A DNA stretch of 64,000 nucleotides from Porticoccaceae bacterium (GCA_018654575.1 JABILI010000096.1:30906-94905), one strand, 5' to 3'; positions 53,524 to 62,567 are shown, numbered from the stretch's first letter. Numbers and translations: made by a program. The notes: a model not told the origin generated them from the sequence alone.

Positions 53524-54929
53524 GTCGAATGCTCTAGTTTTCGCACATCGGTAATTGTGCCATTCAACGCCGAGGCCGCTACCGTTGCCGGACTGGCGAG
53601 GTGAGATCGACATTTCGGTCCTTGACGTCCTTCAAAATTCCGATTAGTGCTCGTAATCACCCGCTCGCCCGATAGGAAGCCCTCGCCACCGGCGTAAAAG
53701 CACATTGAACATCCAGACTCACGCCACTCAAATCCCGCATCTAAGAATATGCGGTCTAGACCTTCCTTTTCGGCAGCCAGTTTCACCTGAGTAGAACCTG
53801 GCACACAGATGGCGCGAACATTGGCAGAGACTTTACGTCCTTTAAGGATATCTGCCGCAATCCGTAAGTCGCTGAGTCTGCTATTGGTGCAGGACCCTAT
53901 AAAGGCTGCCTGTATAGGCAAACCTTCGATCGACTGGCCAGACTCTAAGCCCATGTAGTTTAGGGCTTGCTCCATGGAGCGGCGAGAGTCTGAATCACCA
54001 GAGATTAGAGCAGGTACTTGACCGTCTATGGAAATAGCATGTTGCGGGCTCGTCCCCCAAGTAACCGTAGGCGCTATATCCGCACAATCAATGATGATTT
54101 CTCGATCAAAGTGCGCTCCTTGGTCGGTGGCAAGCGTCGACCAATACTCCATCGCCTGCTCCCATAATTCATCCACCGGTGCATACGGTCGACCTTTCAG
54201 ATATTCAAAGACTTTGGTATCTGGTGCGATAATTCCCGTGAAAGCGGAGAATTCTACTGCCATGTTACACAACGTCAAGCGTGCCTCGACATCTAAACTC
54301 TCCACCATGGGACCCGCAAATTCCACAGCATATCCAGAACCCCCAGCGGCAGAGTGCAGCGCAATTAAGTGTAAAATCATATCCTTCGCGGTCACGGAGG
54401 ACTGTTTTTCGCCCGTGAAAATTACCCGCATTTGCTTAGGCTTGGTGAATTTCAGTGTCTCAGTAACCAAAGCATGCTCACATTCACTTGAGCCTACGCC
54501 CGTAGCAAGCGCGCCGATTCCACCTAAAGTGCAGGTATGGCTATCTGGGCAAATCATGGTGCATCCAGGAAGCGCTATACCTTGCTCGGTAGAAACTACA
54601 TGAGAAATACCTTGGCGAACATCACCTAAATCAAACAGCGTGATATTCTCTTTTAATGATAAGTCACGGGTGACCTTAATAAATTCGGTACCTCCCGGCA
54701 TCGTGGTTTGATCAGTCCTTCCGGGAAAGGTATCGACAATGTGATCCATGGTGCAAAATACATGTAAGGGATTTTTAATTTTACGCCCACTGGCCTCAAG
54801 GCTTGCCAAGGCTGCACTTCCCGTCCGCTCATGCAGAAAGATACGATCAATATGCAAAAGCGATGACCCATCATTTTGTTGGGTCACCACGTGATCGTTC
54901 CAAACCTTATCAAACAGCGTATATTTCAT
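53520..54929 (-). CDS. LeuC-like hydro-lyase large subunit (second pair)
   Basis: A 469-residue [4Fe-4S] subunit of the aconitase family, with C347 (GSCTNSR) and C407/C410 (GCSMC) for the cluster. CPDSHTCTLGGIGA and NRNFEGRQG are also present. The region after GCSMC reads FYAGGEGFLSGE, where isopropylmalate isomerases have a more conserved AMN-type sequence, so a non-leucine substrate is likely. It is about as long as the first LeuC-like protein but clearly different. Its stop overlaps the LeuD start (GTGA), which implies translational coupling. Together with CaiB and the lyase it may hydrate an unsaturated branched dicarboxylate. Confidence 0.88.
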   Translation of the reverse strand: MKYTLFDKVWNDHVVTQQNDGSSLLHIDRIFLHERTGSAALASLEASGRKIKNPLHVFCTMDHIVDTFPGRTDQTTMPGGTEFIKVTRDLSLKENITLFDLGDVRQGISHVVSTEQGIALPGCTMICPDSHTCTLGGIGALATGVGSSECEHALVTETLKFTKPKQMRVIFTGEKQSSVTAKDMILHLIALHSAAGGSGYAVEFAGPMVESLDVEARLTLCNMAVEFSAFTGIIAPDTKVFEYLKGRPYAPVDELWEQAMEYWSTLATDQGAHFDREIIIDCADIAPTVTWGTSPQHAISIDGQVPALISGDSDSRRSMEQALNYMGLESGQSIEGLPIQAAFIGSCTNSRLSDLRIAADILKGRKVSANVRAICVPGSTQVKLAAEKEGLDRIFLDAGFEWRESGCSMCFYAGGEGFLSGERVITSTNRNFEGRQGPKCRSHLASPATVAASALNGTITDVRKLEHST

Positions 54930-55121
54930 TATTGGTCGCTAACATAAAAAATTTGTAAAGCGTATCGCAATCTATTTCTGTGAAACTATAAGCTCAACCT
55001 TAGACTGGAGATTTTGATCTCGCAACTAATGATTTACACTCATAGTTACCATTCCACTGGCAAGTTCTAAGCCCAGTAAAACAATGCTCCCAACTGAACT
55101 TGAACGCATCGCTCTATTTAT

Positions 55122-55937
55122 CTAACTATCGCAATTATTTAATAAGAATTTTAGAACGCTACGATTAAATATCTGCGGTTGCTCCATATTAGCCAGATGT
55201 GCCGCATTCTCTAATATGACAAATTTAGCGTCAGGCGTTAGCCTTGCAAGCTCTTGCATTTCACTCGGGTGCAGACCGTCTTGATCTCCCACAACATAAA
55301 GAGTAGGCACCGCTACTGTTGCAAGTAATGACTTATAATCTAAGCCTTTGAGCGCCTTAGCACATGCAATGTAACCTTCGGCGCGCGTATTAACAATCAT
55401 CTGGCTTACATTGTCGATAACGTCCCCACCGGCATCAAGACGTTGTGGCGTGAACCAACTCCCCATGGTCTGCGCAAGAATACTCTGCATGCCATCTAAA
55501 TGAACGGATTCAATACGCTGATCCCACATATCCTGAAAAAAGCGTGGAGCATCTAAACGACAATCACAAGCAACTAATGACTGAACTCGATTAGGCGCCT
55601 TTAAGGCGACCCCAATACCCGTCATTCCGCCCATAGAAAGACCAACAAAATGGCTACAATCGATATTTAGTCGATCCCATAGGACTAATACGTCATCGAC
55701 TAAATCACTCATAGCGCTTGAGTCTTTTGGTATGTCGCTGCCGCCATGTCCGCGTGCATCAAAACTTAAAACTCTAAAATGTTCGCTCAAGACTGGCAGC
55801 TGGGATTCCCACATGCTCATATTGGTTGCCAAAGAATGGGCCACAGTCAGCCAAGGAGCACCTAGCGGACCGGTAACTTCGTAATGCAACTTCAGATTAC
55901 CAATATCAATAAGGTTGTTTTTAAGATCATCGGTCAT
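55122..55937 (-). CDS. Alpha/beta hydrolase (3-oxoadipate enol-lactonase-like)
   Basis: A 271-residue alpha/beta hydrolase with an intact active site: the Ser elbow VGLSMGGMTG, Asp in VVGDQDGLH and His in ENAAHLANMEQP. The FDARGHGGSD segment and overall length resemble PcaD or RutD-type lactonases and hydrolases. Ring-lactone or enol-ester hydrolysis is plausible in this setting. It lies between the second LeuCD pair (192 bases) and a flavin reductase (125 bases), both on the same strand, but may have its own promoter. A GGCAC-ATC-GTGCC dyad lies 30 bases upstream. Confidence 0.84.
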   Translation of the reverse strand: MTDDLKNNLIDIGNLKLHYEVTGPLGAPWLTVAHSLATNMSMWESQLPVLSEHFRVLSFDARGHGGSDIPKDSSAMSDLVDDVLVLWDRLNIDCSHFVGLSMGGMTGIGVALKAPNRVQSLVACDCRLDAPRFFQDMWDQRIESVHLDGMQSILAQTMGSWFTPQRLDAGGDVIDNVSQMIVNTRAEGYIACAKALKGLDYKSLLATVAVPTLYVVGDQDGLHPSEMQELARLTPDAKFVILENAAHLANMEQPQIFNRSVLKFLLNNCDS

Positions 55938-55966
55938 GACAGATTCTTTTTATATAAATAGGCGAC

Positions 55967-55979
55967 GGCACATCGTGCC
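55967..55979. promoter_or_regulatory. Short dyad upstream of the enol-lactonase-like gene
   Basis: GGCAC-ATC-GTGCC, a perfect five-base inverted repeat in the 125-base gap before the hydrolase. It is followed by the palindromic CGATATCG. It could be an operator, and no second copy was noticed in the window. Confidence 0.3.
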
Positions 55980-56062
55980 ACGATATCGTATCAAAAAGCA
56001 CTTACGCTATCCGGATACTTTACTTAATTTACTGTTTATTGAGTAATAACGAAAGCACAAGT

Positions 56063-56569
56063 TTAAGACGCGAGTTGAACTAACTGTCCCCGATGAAAAA
56101 CCAGTGGCGAACTGTCTGTCCTGTGTATTCGTTTAACAGTTCCCATGTAAACCTCATGGTCACCACCCTCTACAATCTGATAGGTTTCACATTCTAACGT
56201 CACCACTGCACCATCAAGAACAGGGATGCCTTTATAACCCTCTGCCCATTTAACGCCGCTAAATTTATCTTCAGCAGGACGAGCAAATTTCATGCACAGT
56301 TCTTCTTGATCCTTTCGCAGTATATTAATAGCAAAAGCGCGATGCTGACGAAACGCACCGATATTTGGTGATGATAATGCTAAGCTCCATAGCACTAGCG
56401 CAGGTTCGAGAGAAACTGAATTAAATGAATTAACCGTCAGTCCGACAGGCTTGCCGTCATCACTTAAAGTTGTCACTACGGCTACCCCCGTTGGGAAACT
56501 ACCCAGAGCTTCACGTAATATGGCGGGTGTAATAACAGCATCTTCAGATGACTCAACGCTTTTGGACAT
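56063..56569 (-). CDS. Flavin reductase-like (HpaC/RutF type) FMN-binding protein
   Basis: A 168-residue flavin reductase domain protein. FPTGVAVVTTLSDDGKPVGLTVNSFNSVSLEPALVLWSLA is the family signature, and GDHEVYMGTV near residue 138 is also conserved. It supplies reduced flavin to a two-component monooxygenase. The luciferase-type oxygenase at 57712 is the obvious partner in the window, 1.1 kb away on the opposite strand. It is divergent to the LysR gene. Confidence 0.88.
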   Translation of the reverse strand: MSKSVESSEDAVITPAILREALGSFPTGVAVVTTLSDDGKPVGLTVNSFNSVSLEPALVLWSLALSSPNIGAFRQHRAFAINILRKDQEELCMKFARPAEDKFSGVKWAEGYKGIPVLDGAVVTLECETYQIVEGGDHEVYMGTVKRIHRTDSSPLVFHRGQLVQLAS

Positions 56570-56691
56570 GGTGATATCTCATATGAATTTCTCAGAACAA
56601 TACATGAAAGACTACCATCAGAACAATTAATATAATAATATATCTTCTATCATTTTTTCTTATGTCATTTTAAAAACGAAAAGGTCTACCA

Positions 56692-57606
56692 ATGAAACTA
56701 CAACAACTAAGGTATTTTGTTGCCGTCTACGAAGTAGGATCGATTACCGGAGGAGCTGTAAGAACTCACGCCACTCAATCAGGGTTGTCGATGCAAATAA
56801 AAGATCTAGAATACCAGCTTAAAGGAAGTCTATTTGAGCGCTCGGCTAATGGTGTTACTCCCACCGAAATGGGCAAACGATTCTATCGTCATGCGACTCA
56901 AATATTAAGGAACGTTAATGAGGCTACACAAGAAATGCGCACTATAGGCGAACATCTCACTGGGACAGTGCGTGCTGGCTTGATTCCCACTTTCACACGC
57001 TCCATTCTCCCCGCCACATTAACTACAATGTCTTCAAATTATCCTCTGGTTAAGACCAAAATCTTAGAGGCTTATAGCGACCAATTAACCCAAGATGTCG
57101 CCCAAGGTAGTCTTGATTTTGCGATTGTTCCTGCACCAACAAGCGGGGAAGAACTAAGGACTAAAAACGAATATTTAGGCACCGATCAAGAGTTTCTAGT
57201 ATCCGCTGCCGACGGAGAAACAGAAAATATGCAGCCGGTTAACCTCACCGAAGGCGGGCCCTATAAATTAGTCTTACCCGGATCAGTGAATGCTAGGCGC
57301 GACAGAATTGATGCCTATATTCAGACCCACAACATCGAAGTGTCCCAGATACTAGAGCTTGACTCCATGCTTGGAACATTGGAACTGGTGGCTGCCTCAA
57401 ATTGGAAAACCATACTGCCGGGGTTAGTGTGCTTGAACGATAGACGAGGAGATGTTCGCAAGCTGAATCCGATTGTTGGGTCTCCACTGCACGTAGACTA
57501 TGTGATGATCGAGCCTAAATCGTCTAGCCTTTCTCACGAATCAAAAATCTTTGCCGATCTACTCAGAGAAGAGTTGCATGACAAAATAAACTGGCATAAA
57601 GCGTAG
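56692..57606 (+). CDS. LysR-family transcriptional regulator
   Basis: A 304-residue LysR-type protein. The N-terminal helix-turn-helix (MKLQQLRYFVAVYEVGSITGGAVRTHATQSGLSMQIKDLE) and the substrate-binding domain of two lobes are both complete. LysR proteins usually activate a neighbouring or divergent operon in response to a pathway intermediate. Here the divergent flavin reductase gene and the downstream oxygenase gene (105 bases) are natural targets. LysR sites (T-N11-A) are too loose to name in this AT-rich gap. Confidence 0.9.
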   Translation: MKLQQLRYFVAVYEVGSITGGAVRTHATQSGLSMQIKDLEYQLKGSLFERSANGVTPTEMGKRFYRHATQILRNVNEATQEMRTIGEHLTGTVRAGLIPTFTRSILPATLTTMSSNYPLVKTKILEAYSDQLTQDVAQGSLDFAIVPAPTSGEELRTKNEYLGTDQEFLVSAADGETENMQPVNLTEGGPYKLVLPGSVNARRDRIDAYIQTHNIEVSQILELDSMLGTLELVAASNWKTILPGLVCLNDRRGDVRKLNPIVGSPLHVDYVMIEPKSSSLSHESKIFADLLREELHDKINWHKA

Positions 57607-57711
57607 CGCTTAGGCATCAAATAAAATGATGCAAAATATTATTTAATATAATTTTTACTTCTGCGTTATCTCCATCACACTAACCCTGTCACTCATAATA
57701 GGTAGAGATGT

Positions 57712-58800
57712 ATGGATCTGTCGTTCTTTACAATGCCGGTTCACCCCCTAGGTAAACCAATATCTCAAAGTATTCGGGAAGATCGTGAAGCGTTTATCCT
57801 TGCGGATAAATTAGGCTTTAAAGAGGGCTACTGCGGCGAACACACAACCGATCTCGCCGAAAACATTACCTCTACCGTCGCCTTTATGGCTAGCCTCGCC
57901 TATGAAACAAAAAATATTCGTCTCGGTACGGGTACAGTAAATCTACCAAACTCCCATCCGGCACGTGTTGCTGCCGAGATAGCCATGCTCGACCACATGA
58001 CAGAGGGCCGGTTAAATTTTGGTATCTCGCCCGGGGGACTCTTGTCTGATGCAGAAATATTTGGAACCTTAGACAAAGATAGAAACGCCATGTTTCTTGA
58101 ATGCATTAATATGGTGTTAGATATTTGGGCTGGCGAAGCGCCGTATAACCTGAAGGGCGACTATTTTGAGGTGAGTACAGAGCGAACAATGCTTTCCGAT
58201 ATAGGACAGGGATCGATCATAAAGCCTTACCAATACCCACACCCTCCAATTATTGGAACTGTTGTTGCTCCGTACTCCAAAGGAATCACGGCAATGGCTG
58301 CAAGAGGATGGGAGCCTATCTCAGCTAATTTTTTACTTCCTAAATGGGTTAAAACGCACTGGTCAAATTATGCCGAAGGTTGTGCTCTAGGCGGCCGAAC
58401 CGCAGACCCCGCAAATTGGCGGATTGCAAAGAATATTTGCGTTGCTGACGATATGAAAACGGCAAAAAAATATGCCAGAGGCGAAAACAGCCCCTATGTT
58501 CTTTATTACCAACAGTTACTGACCAAATTTAGAGACAGTGGGCGCCTAAATCTGTTTAAAGAAGATCAGGAGATGTCAGACGATAAGGTTACTTTAGACT
58601 ATGTGCTTGATCGACTAGTAACTTATGGAGATCCATCAAGTGTCGCAGATCAAATATTAGAATTTCGTGACACCGTAGGAGATTTCAGTCATCTCGTCTA
58701 CGCTGGGCATGATTGGACTGATTACGATCTGGGCCGTAAATCGATGATACTAACGGCTGAAAAAGTGATCCCTATTCTCAATGATGCAATCAAAGATTAA
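57712..58800 (+). CDS. Luciferase-like (LLM) flavin-dependent monooxygenase
   Basis: A 362-residue bacterial-luciferase-family oxygenase. The TIM-barrel fold shows in EGYCGEHTTD and ETKNIRLGTGTVNLPNSHPARVAAEIAMLDHMTEGRLNFGISPGG. These enzymes use reduced flavin and O2 to hydroxylate, desulfonate or open rings (for example RutA, NtaA, EDTA monooxygenase). A flavin reductase is encoded nearby. It is not RutA-like at the N-terminus. The substrate is unknown. Confidence 0.87.
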   Translation: MDLSFFTMPVHPLGKPISQSIREDREAFILADKLGFKEGYCGEHTTDLAENITSTVAFMASLAYETKNIRLGTGTVNLPNSHPARVAAEIAMLDHMTEGRLNFGISPGGLLSDAEIFGTLDKDRNAMFLECINMVLDIWAGEAPYNLKGDYFEVSTERTMLSDIGQGSIIKPYQYPHPPIIGTVVAPYSKGITAMAARGWEPISANFLLPKWVKTHWSNYAEGCALGGRTADPANWRIAKNICVADDMKTAKKYARGENSPYVLYYQQLLTKFRDSGRLNLFKEDQEMSDDKVTLDYVLDRLVTYGDPSSVADQILEFRDTVGDFSHLVYAGHDWTDYDLGRKSMILTAEKVIPILNDAIKD

Positions 58801-58828
58801 ACTAATTATTAGGCTCCTCTAGACACTT

Positions 58829-58888
58829 ATCATGTCCAAGGCCCCAAAGCAGCTCGGCCGCATTAACATTAATAGGACCTGACATGAT
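58829..58888. repeat. Long-range inverted repeat between convergent genes
   Basis: ATCATGTC (58829-58836) and GACATGAT (58881-58888) form an eight-base inverted repeat with a 44-base loop. Flanking TTAGGCT and AGCCTA extend it loosely. It lies between the oxygenase and acyl-CoA dehydrogenase stops and may help end both transcripts. Confidence 0.3.
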
Positions 58889-58896
58889 CAAGCCTA

Positions 58897-60039
58897 TTAG
58901 CGTAGTAAGTGTCGAGCCACGACACTACGCATAGCCTCTGACGACCCCTCATAGATGCGCATCGGCCTTACATCACGATAACAGCGCTCGAGAATCGTTT
59001 CGTTTGATAATCCCGCTGCACCGTGAATCTGCACCGCACGGTCGACAACCCGACTCACCATCTCAGTCGCATATGATTTCACCATTGCAGTTTGGAGAAC
59101 AACATTCTCACCTTTCTGCGCTCGCCAGGCAGCGTCATAAACCATCAGGCGAGCCGCATGCAACTCAGTTGCAGAGTCAGCGATCATCCACTGTACAGCT
59201 TGACGAGAGGATAAAGGCTTACCAAAGGTATGTCGCAGTTTGGCGTAATCAGTAGCAAGCTCCAAACACCGATCGGCAATACCGAGAGACCGCGCCGCAA
59301 TACCTAGACGGCCAGTATACAAAAATGAAGTTCCTGCGCCCCAGCCCTGTCCCGGGCCACCCAATAATTGCGCATCTGAAACAACGCAGTTCTCAAAAAA
59401 TACTTCGTAGGTTGACTGCCCGTGAATCATTTTCTGTTCACGACCAATAAGACAACCAGGGGTTCCCTGTTCCACTATGACCCAGGTTAATCCGTCGTGG
59501 CGCTCCGTTCCTTTTAGGCGGGTAAGTACTAAAATAAAATCGGCTATTTTTGCGTATGAAATCCAGCACTTGCTTCCGTTAATGACCCAACCATCATCAG
59601 TCTTTTCGATAGTTGTTTTAATTCCCGCAAGATCTCCAGCCGCCTGTGGCTCACTGAAAGCACTAGCGCCTTGAAGTTCTCCGGCGACCATGGGAAGCAA
59701 ATATTTTTTCTTTTGCTCATCGGTGCCCAGCTCGTGTAAAACTGGCGCAAAGCGCATTGCAAAAACACCGCGGCCAGCAGTGCTTCGATGTACCTGTTCG
59801 GTTACTATGCAGCTATCAAGCAGCCCTAGCCCTGCGCCACCGATTTCTGCTGGAGCATCCATGGCAGCCAGACCAAGTTGCTCAACTTTCCCCACCAACT
59901 TAGTGTGAACATCGTCAGGTAAATCCGCTGAGTTAGGCCTATCTGGAAATTTTTGCTCAAGTGGAATGAGCTCGTTATCGACAAACCGCCTAACGGTATC
60001 TTGGATCATCATAGTTTCATCAGGGAGATTGAAATTCAT
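58897..60039 (-). CDS. Acyl-CoA dehydrogenase
   Basis: A 380-residue flavoprotein of the acyl-CoA dehydrogenase family. The FAD-contact strands QGASAFSEPQAAGDLAGI and NGSKCWISYA are present. YEGSSEAM near the C-terminus carries the base-type glutamate E364. It makes a 2,3-double bond in an acyl-CoA, passing electrons to ETF. It follows the CaiB fusion gene by 12 bases in one operon, so the fused CoA-transferase probably prepares its substrate. No ETF genes are in the window. Confidence 0.9.
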   Translation of the reverse strand: MNFNLPDETMMIQDTVRRFVDNELIPLEQKFPDRPNSADLPDDVHTKLVGKVEQLGLAAMDAPAEIGGAGLGLLDSCIVTEQVHRSTAGRGVFAMRFAPVLHELGTDEQKKKYLLPMVAGELQGASAFSEPQAAGDLAGIKTTIEKTDDGWVINGSKCWISYAKIADFILVLTRLKGTERHDGLTWVIVEQGTPGCLIGREQKMIHGQSTYEVFFENCVVSDAQLLGGPGQGWGAGTSFLYTGRLGIAARSLGIADRCLELATDYAKLRHTFGKPLSSRQAVQWMIADSATELHAARLMVYDAAWRAQKGENVVLQTAMVKSYATEMVSRVVDRAVQIHGAAGLSNETILERCYRDVRPMRIYEGSSEAMRSVVARHLLR

Positions 60040-60051
60040 ATTAATCGCCTA

Positions 60052-62373
60052 TTATTTAGGATTGGATGCTGGGCGCAAAGAAGGAAGCTCCCATGGAGCG
60101 CGCCATGGTGCACGAACATACCGCTTACCATCAATGCCATGTACAAGGTCTATCGCATTGACTTGCGGATGGTCCATCAGAGCCCCAAGATCGGCAAACT
60201 CCACCGCCCAGACCTCATATTTATCCACTATGTCCAGAACTTCCTTGGCAGTTAGTTGAGTGGTGTACTTTTCCCAGATGGGTTTAGTTTCCCTCGCTAG
60301 ATATCCCATCCCAAAGGTGTCCCACCAATTGTCAGCGTATTCGGTTTTTCCGAGTAGATCATCATGAACACCCAGGTCCTTAACCATGCTCAAAAAATCT
60401 TCCTTTTTTAAAAGCGGTGAGGGGCTCATATAGACAGGTCGATCTTTAGTTTGATAACCATCATGGGGGGCATCGGTTTCATTCGTGCAGTACGAATCAC
60501 CTAACCACTCGTCAGGGTTAGTCATTGCGGCCCACTCGTGGCTGCGAAGAAACATCATCGCACCTAATAAACTCGTCGCAACTCTTTGTCCTCGCCCTGT
60601 TTTCTCGCGAAAATATAGAGCGGCTAAAATACCGGTAAGTGCAATGGGTCCTGAACAAGTGGCTACAATGTCTGCACCAACACGAACAGGAGGTTCATCT
60701 AAATTACCCAATAGCCTTAAATATCCTGTCATACCCTGGATCACTAGCTCACTAGTCGGTCGGTCACGAAACGGTCCTTTTTCTCCGTATGCACTTAAAG
60801 CAAGAAAAACCAGCTTGGGATTTTTCTTTGTCAACTCGTCATACCCACACCCGTAACCTTCAGCAACTCCTGGACCCCAGTCTTCCAGAAATACGTCAGC
60901 GTCACTCAGCAAATTCTTTAACTCGTCCTGCCCATCACCTTGAGTCCAATCAATCAATCTTGATTCTTTATTACGATTAAATGACTCAAACAACGCACTG
61001 TTCCCCGTTGAGGTACGTGGTGCCAAATCTCGAGACCAATCTAAGCCCTTAGGTTCAATTTTTATGACCTCAGCACCAGCCTCTGCCAACATTAGGCCAA
61101 TGTATGGCCCCGTATATCCCTGCGTTGCGTCAATAACTTTAAGGCCCGTCAACGGTGGGACAAATTTGTCATCGCCATTTTTTTTCTCAAAAGTGGAACA
61201 TTCTCCATTAAACCCTTTTTCAACAATATGCTGGGTATGCTCACCTGGTTCTACCAACCAAGGGTCAATGACCGCAACCGTCTCGCTGAATTCCCATGGG
61301 ATAGAACCTGTAAACATATCACCTGCGTGCCCAGATTGAAGAGTGGTAATAAATTCATTTTCCACCACCTGCTGATGATGCTGTATTTGCTCAAAGTCCA
61401 TGCTAAAGCCATGAGGGACTAATTCTCTCTCAAATTGCACCACCCACCAACGCTTGGGCTTTTGTTTAATCGCATCTCCTACTATTTGTGCTAATACTTG
61501 ACGGTTTTCAACGCGGTCAACATTAGATAAGAATCGCGGATCTTTTGTTAGCTCAGTGGCTTTTAACCCTCGGCATAGACCCTCCCACTGCATCTGAGTA
61601 TCACATGCTACTGCGATATATTCGCCATCTAACATTTGGAAACACTGATTTGGGGCACTTGCAGAAGAAGCACTACCGAGTAGTTCTATTGGCATATTCG
61701 CCAAAAGAGTTTCGCCGGCACGATTGGTTTGCATAGCAATACCCATGGCAAAATGACTGGTATGAAGATGGCAAGGCTGGCCAAAGCGCTCTCGCCCAAG
61801 TAGTCCAAGTAAAGATAGGTTAGCCACTACAACTCCGCCTGCAGGGTCCATATGGACAAACCTTAGCATTTCAGGTGTTCCATCTAATTTTCCATTAAGG
61901 CCGCCAAAGCCGCTAAATGCTTGGACATGAGGGTCTAACGCTGCTTTATCACGCATTGGTCCAACATCACCCCAACTGCTACTCGAGGTATAAACTAACC
62001 CAGGATTTTCAGCACTCAGAGTTTGATAACCCAAACCAATCCGGTCTGATACACCAGTACGAAAATTCTCGATTAAAATATCAGTCTCTTGTCCAAGGTT
62101 TTTTGCTGCTTCAAATTGATCGGACTGTTTAAGATCTAACTCTCCAGATAGCTGGTCATTATTACTTATTGTGTAGCACGTCGAGATCCCATTCTGCATC
62201 GGATGCAATCGACGAATAAATTCTCCCGTTGGACGCTCGACCTTAATCGCCTCAGCGCCAAGGTGGCTTAATATTGATGCAGCCCATGGGCCAACAATCG
62301 AAGTGCCTATATTCAACACTTTGACACCGGCTAATGGGCCCATAGCATTTTCTTTATTATTAATTTTTGCCAT
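60052..62373 (-). CDS. Tandem fusion of two CaiB/BaiF CoA-transferase domains
   Basis: A 773-residue protein with two complete class III CoA-transferase domains, about residues 12-395 and 405-773. These enzymes normally form interlocked homodimers, so this may be a dimer in one chain. The first half has the catalytic D147 in AALDPHVQAFSG. The second half has TSELVIQGMTG, with E542 where Asp is expected, so it may be weak or inactive. It heads the operon with an acyl-CoA dehydrogenase, and a LacI-type operator lies about 90 bases upstream. It probably activates a substrate by CoA exchange. Confidence 0.88.
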   Translation of the reverse strand: MAKINNKENAMGPLAGVKVLNIGTSIVGPWAASILSHLGAEAIKVERPTGEFIRRLHPMQNGISTCYTISNNDQLSGELDLKQSDQFEAAKNLGQETDILIENFRTGVSDRIGLGYQTLSAENPGLVYTSSSSWGDVGPMRDKAALDPHVQAFSGFGGLNGKLDGTPEMLRFVHMDPAGGVVVANLSLLGLLGRERFGQPCHLHTSHFAMGIAMQTNRAGETLLANMPIELLGSASSASAPNQCFQMLDGEYIAVACDTQMQWEGLCRGLKATELTKDPRFLSNVDRVENRQVLAQIVGDAIKQKPKRWWVVQFERELVPHGFSMDFEQIQHHQQVVENEFITTLQSGHAGDMFTGSIPWEFSETVAVIDPWLVEPGEHTQHIVEKGFNGECSTFEKKNGDDKFVPPLTGLKVIDATQGYTGPYIGLMLAEAGAEVIKIEPKGLDWSRDLAPRTSTGNSALFESFNRNKESRLIDWTQGDGQDELKNLLSDADVFLEDWGPGVAEGYGCGYDELTKKNPKLVFLALSAYGEKGPFRDRPTSELVIQGMTGYLRLLGNLDEPPVRVGADIVATCSGPIALTGILAALYFREKTGRGQRVATSLLGAMMFLRSHEWAAMTNPDEWLGDSYCTNETDAPHDGYQTKDRPVYMSPSPLLKKEDFLSMVKDLGVHDDLLGKTEYADNWWDTFGMGYLARETKPIWEKYTTQLTAKEVLDIVDKYEVWAVEFADLGALMDHPQVNAIDLVHGIDGKRYVRAPWRAPWELPSLRPASNPK

Positions 62374-62465
62374 ACCGAAACACCTAACGCTTAATCAAAA
62401 TTACAGTTTATTTATAATCAGACTAGTTCAATTATCTCACCACAATAACCAAAATACCGTATTTT

Positions 62466-62479
62466 TGCAAGCGCATACA
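62466..62479. promoter_or_regulatory. LacI-type operator candidate before the CaiB fusion gene
   Basis: TGCAAGCGCATACA differs by one base from the sites at 40831 and 50455, and the central CG is kept. It lies 93 bases before the fusion gene start. Confidence 0.6.
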
Positions 62480-62553
62480 AATATACGTATATACTTACGT
62501 TAATAGCATATAAAGCCATATTTTAAAGTTTATCTTGTAAAAATGAATCTTAA

Positions 62554-62567
62554 TGCAAGCCTATGCA
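62554..62567. promoter_or_regulatory. Second, weaker LacI-like site (TGCAAGCCTATGCA)
   Basis: Both outer arms (TGCA...TGCA) are kept, but the central CG is CC. It lies 88 bases further upstream than the better site, so it might be an auxiliary operator for looping, or chance. Confidence 0.3.

Noticed and set aside
53524..53613. N-terminal extension of the second LeuD-like protein
   Set aside because: It overlaps the LeuC coding end in a different frame and is unlike any LeuD N-terminus. The GTG overlap start gives the normal length.
19961..58800. A complete Rut pyrimidine-degradation set
   Set aside because: Isochorismatase, RidA, alpha/beta hydrolase, flavin reductase and LLM oxygenase are all present as families, but they are scattered over 38 kb, the RidA is a triple fusion and the oxygenase does not resemble RutA.
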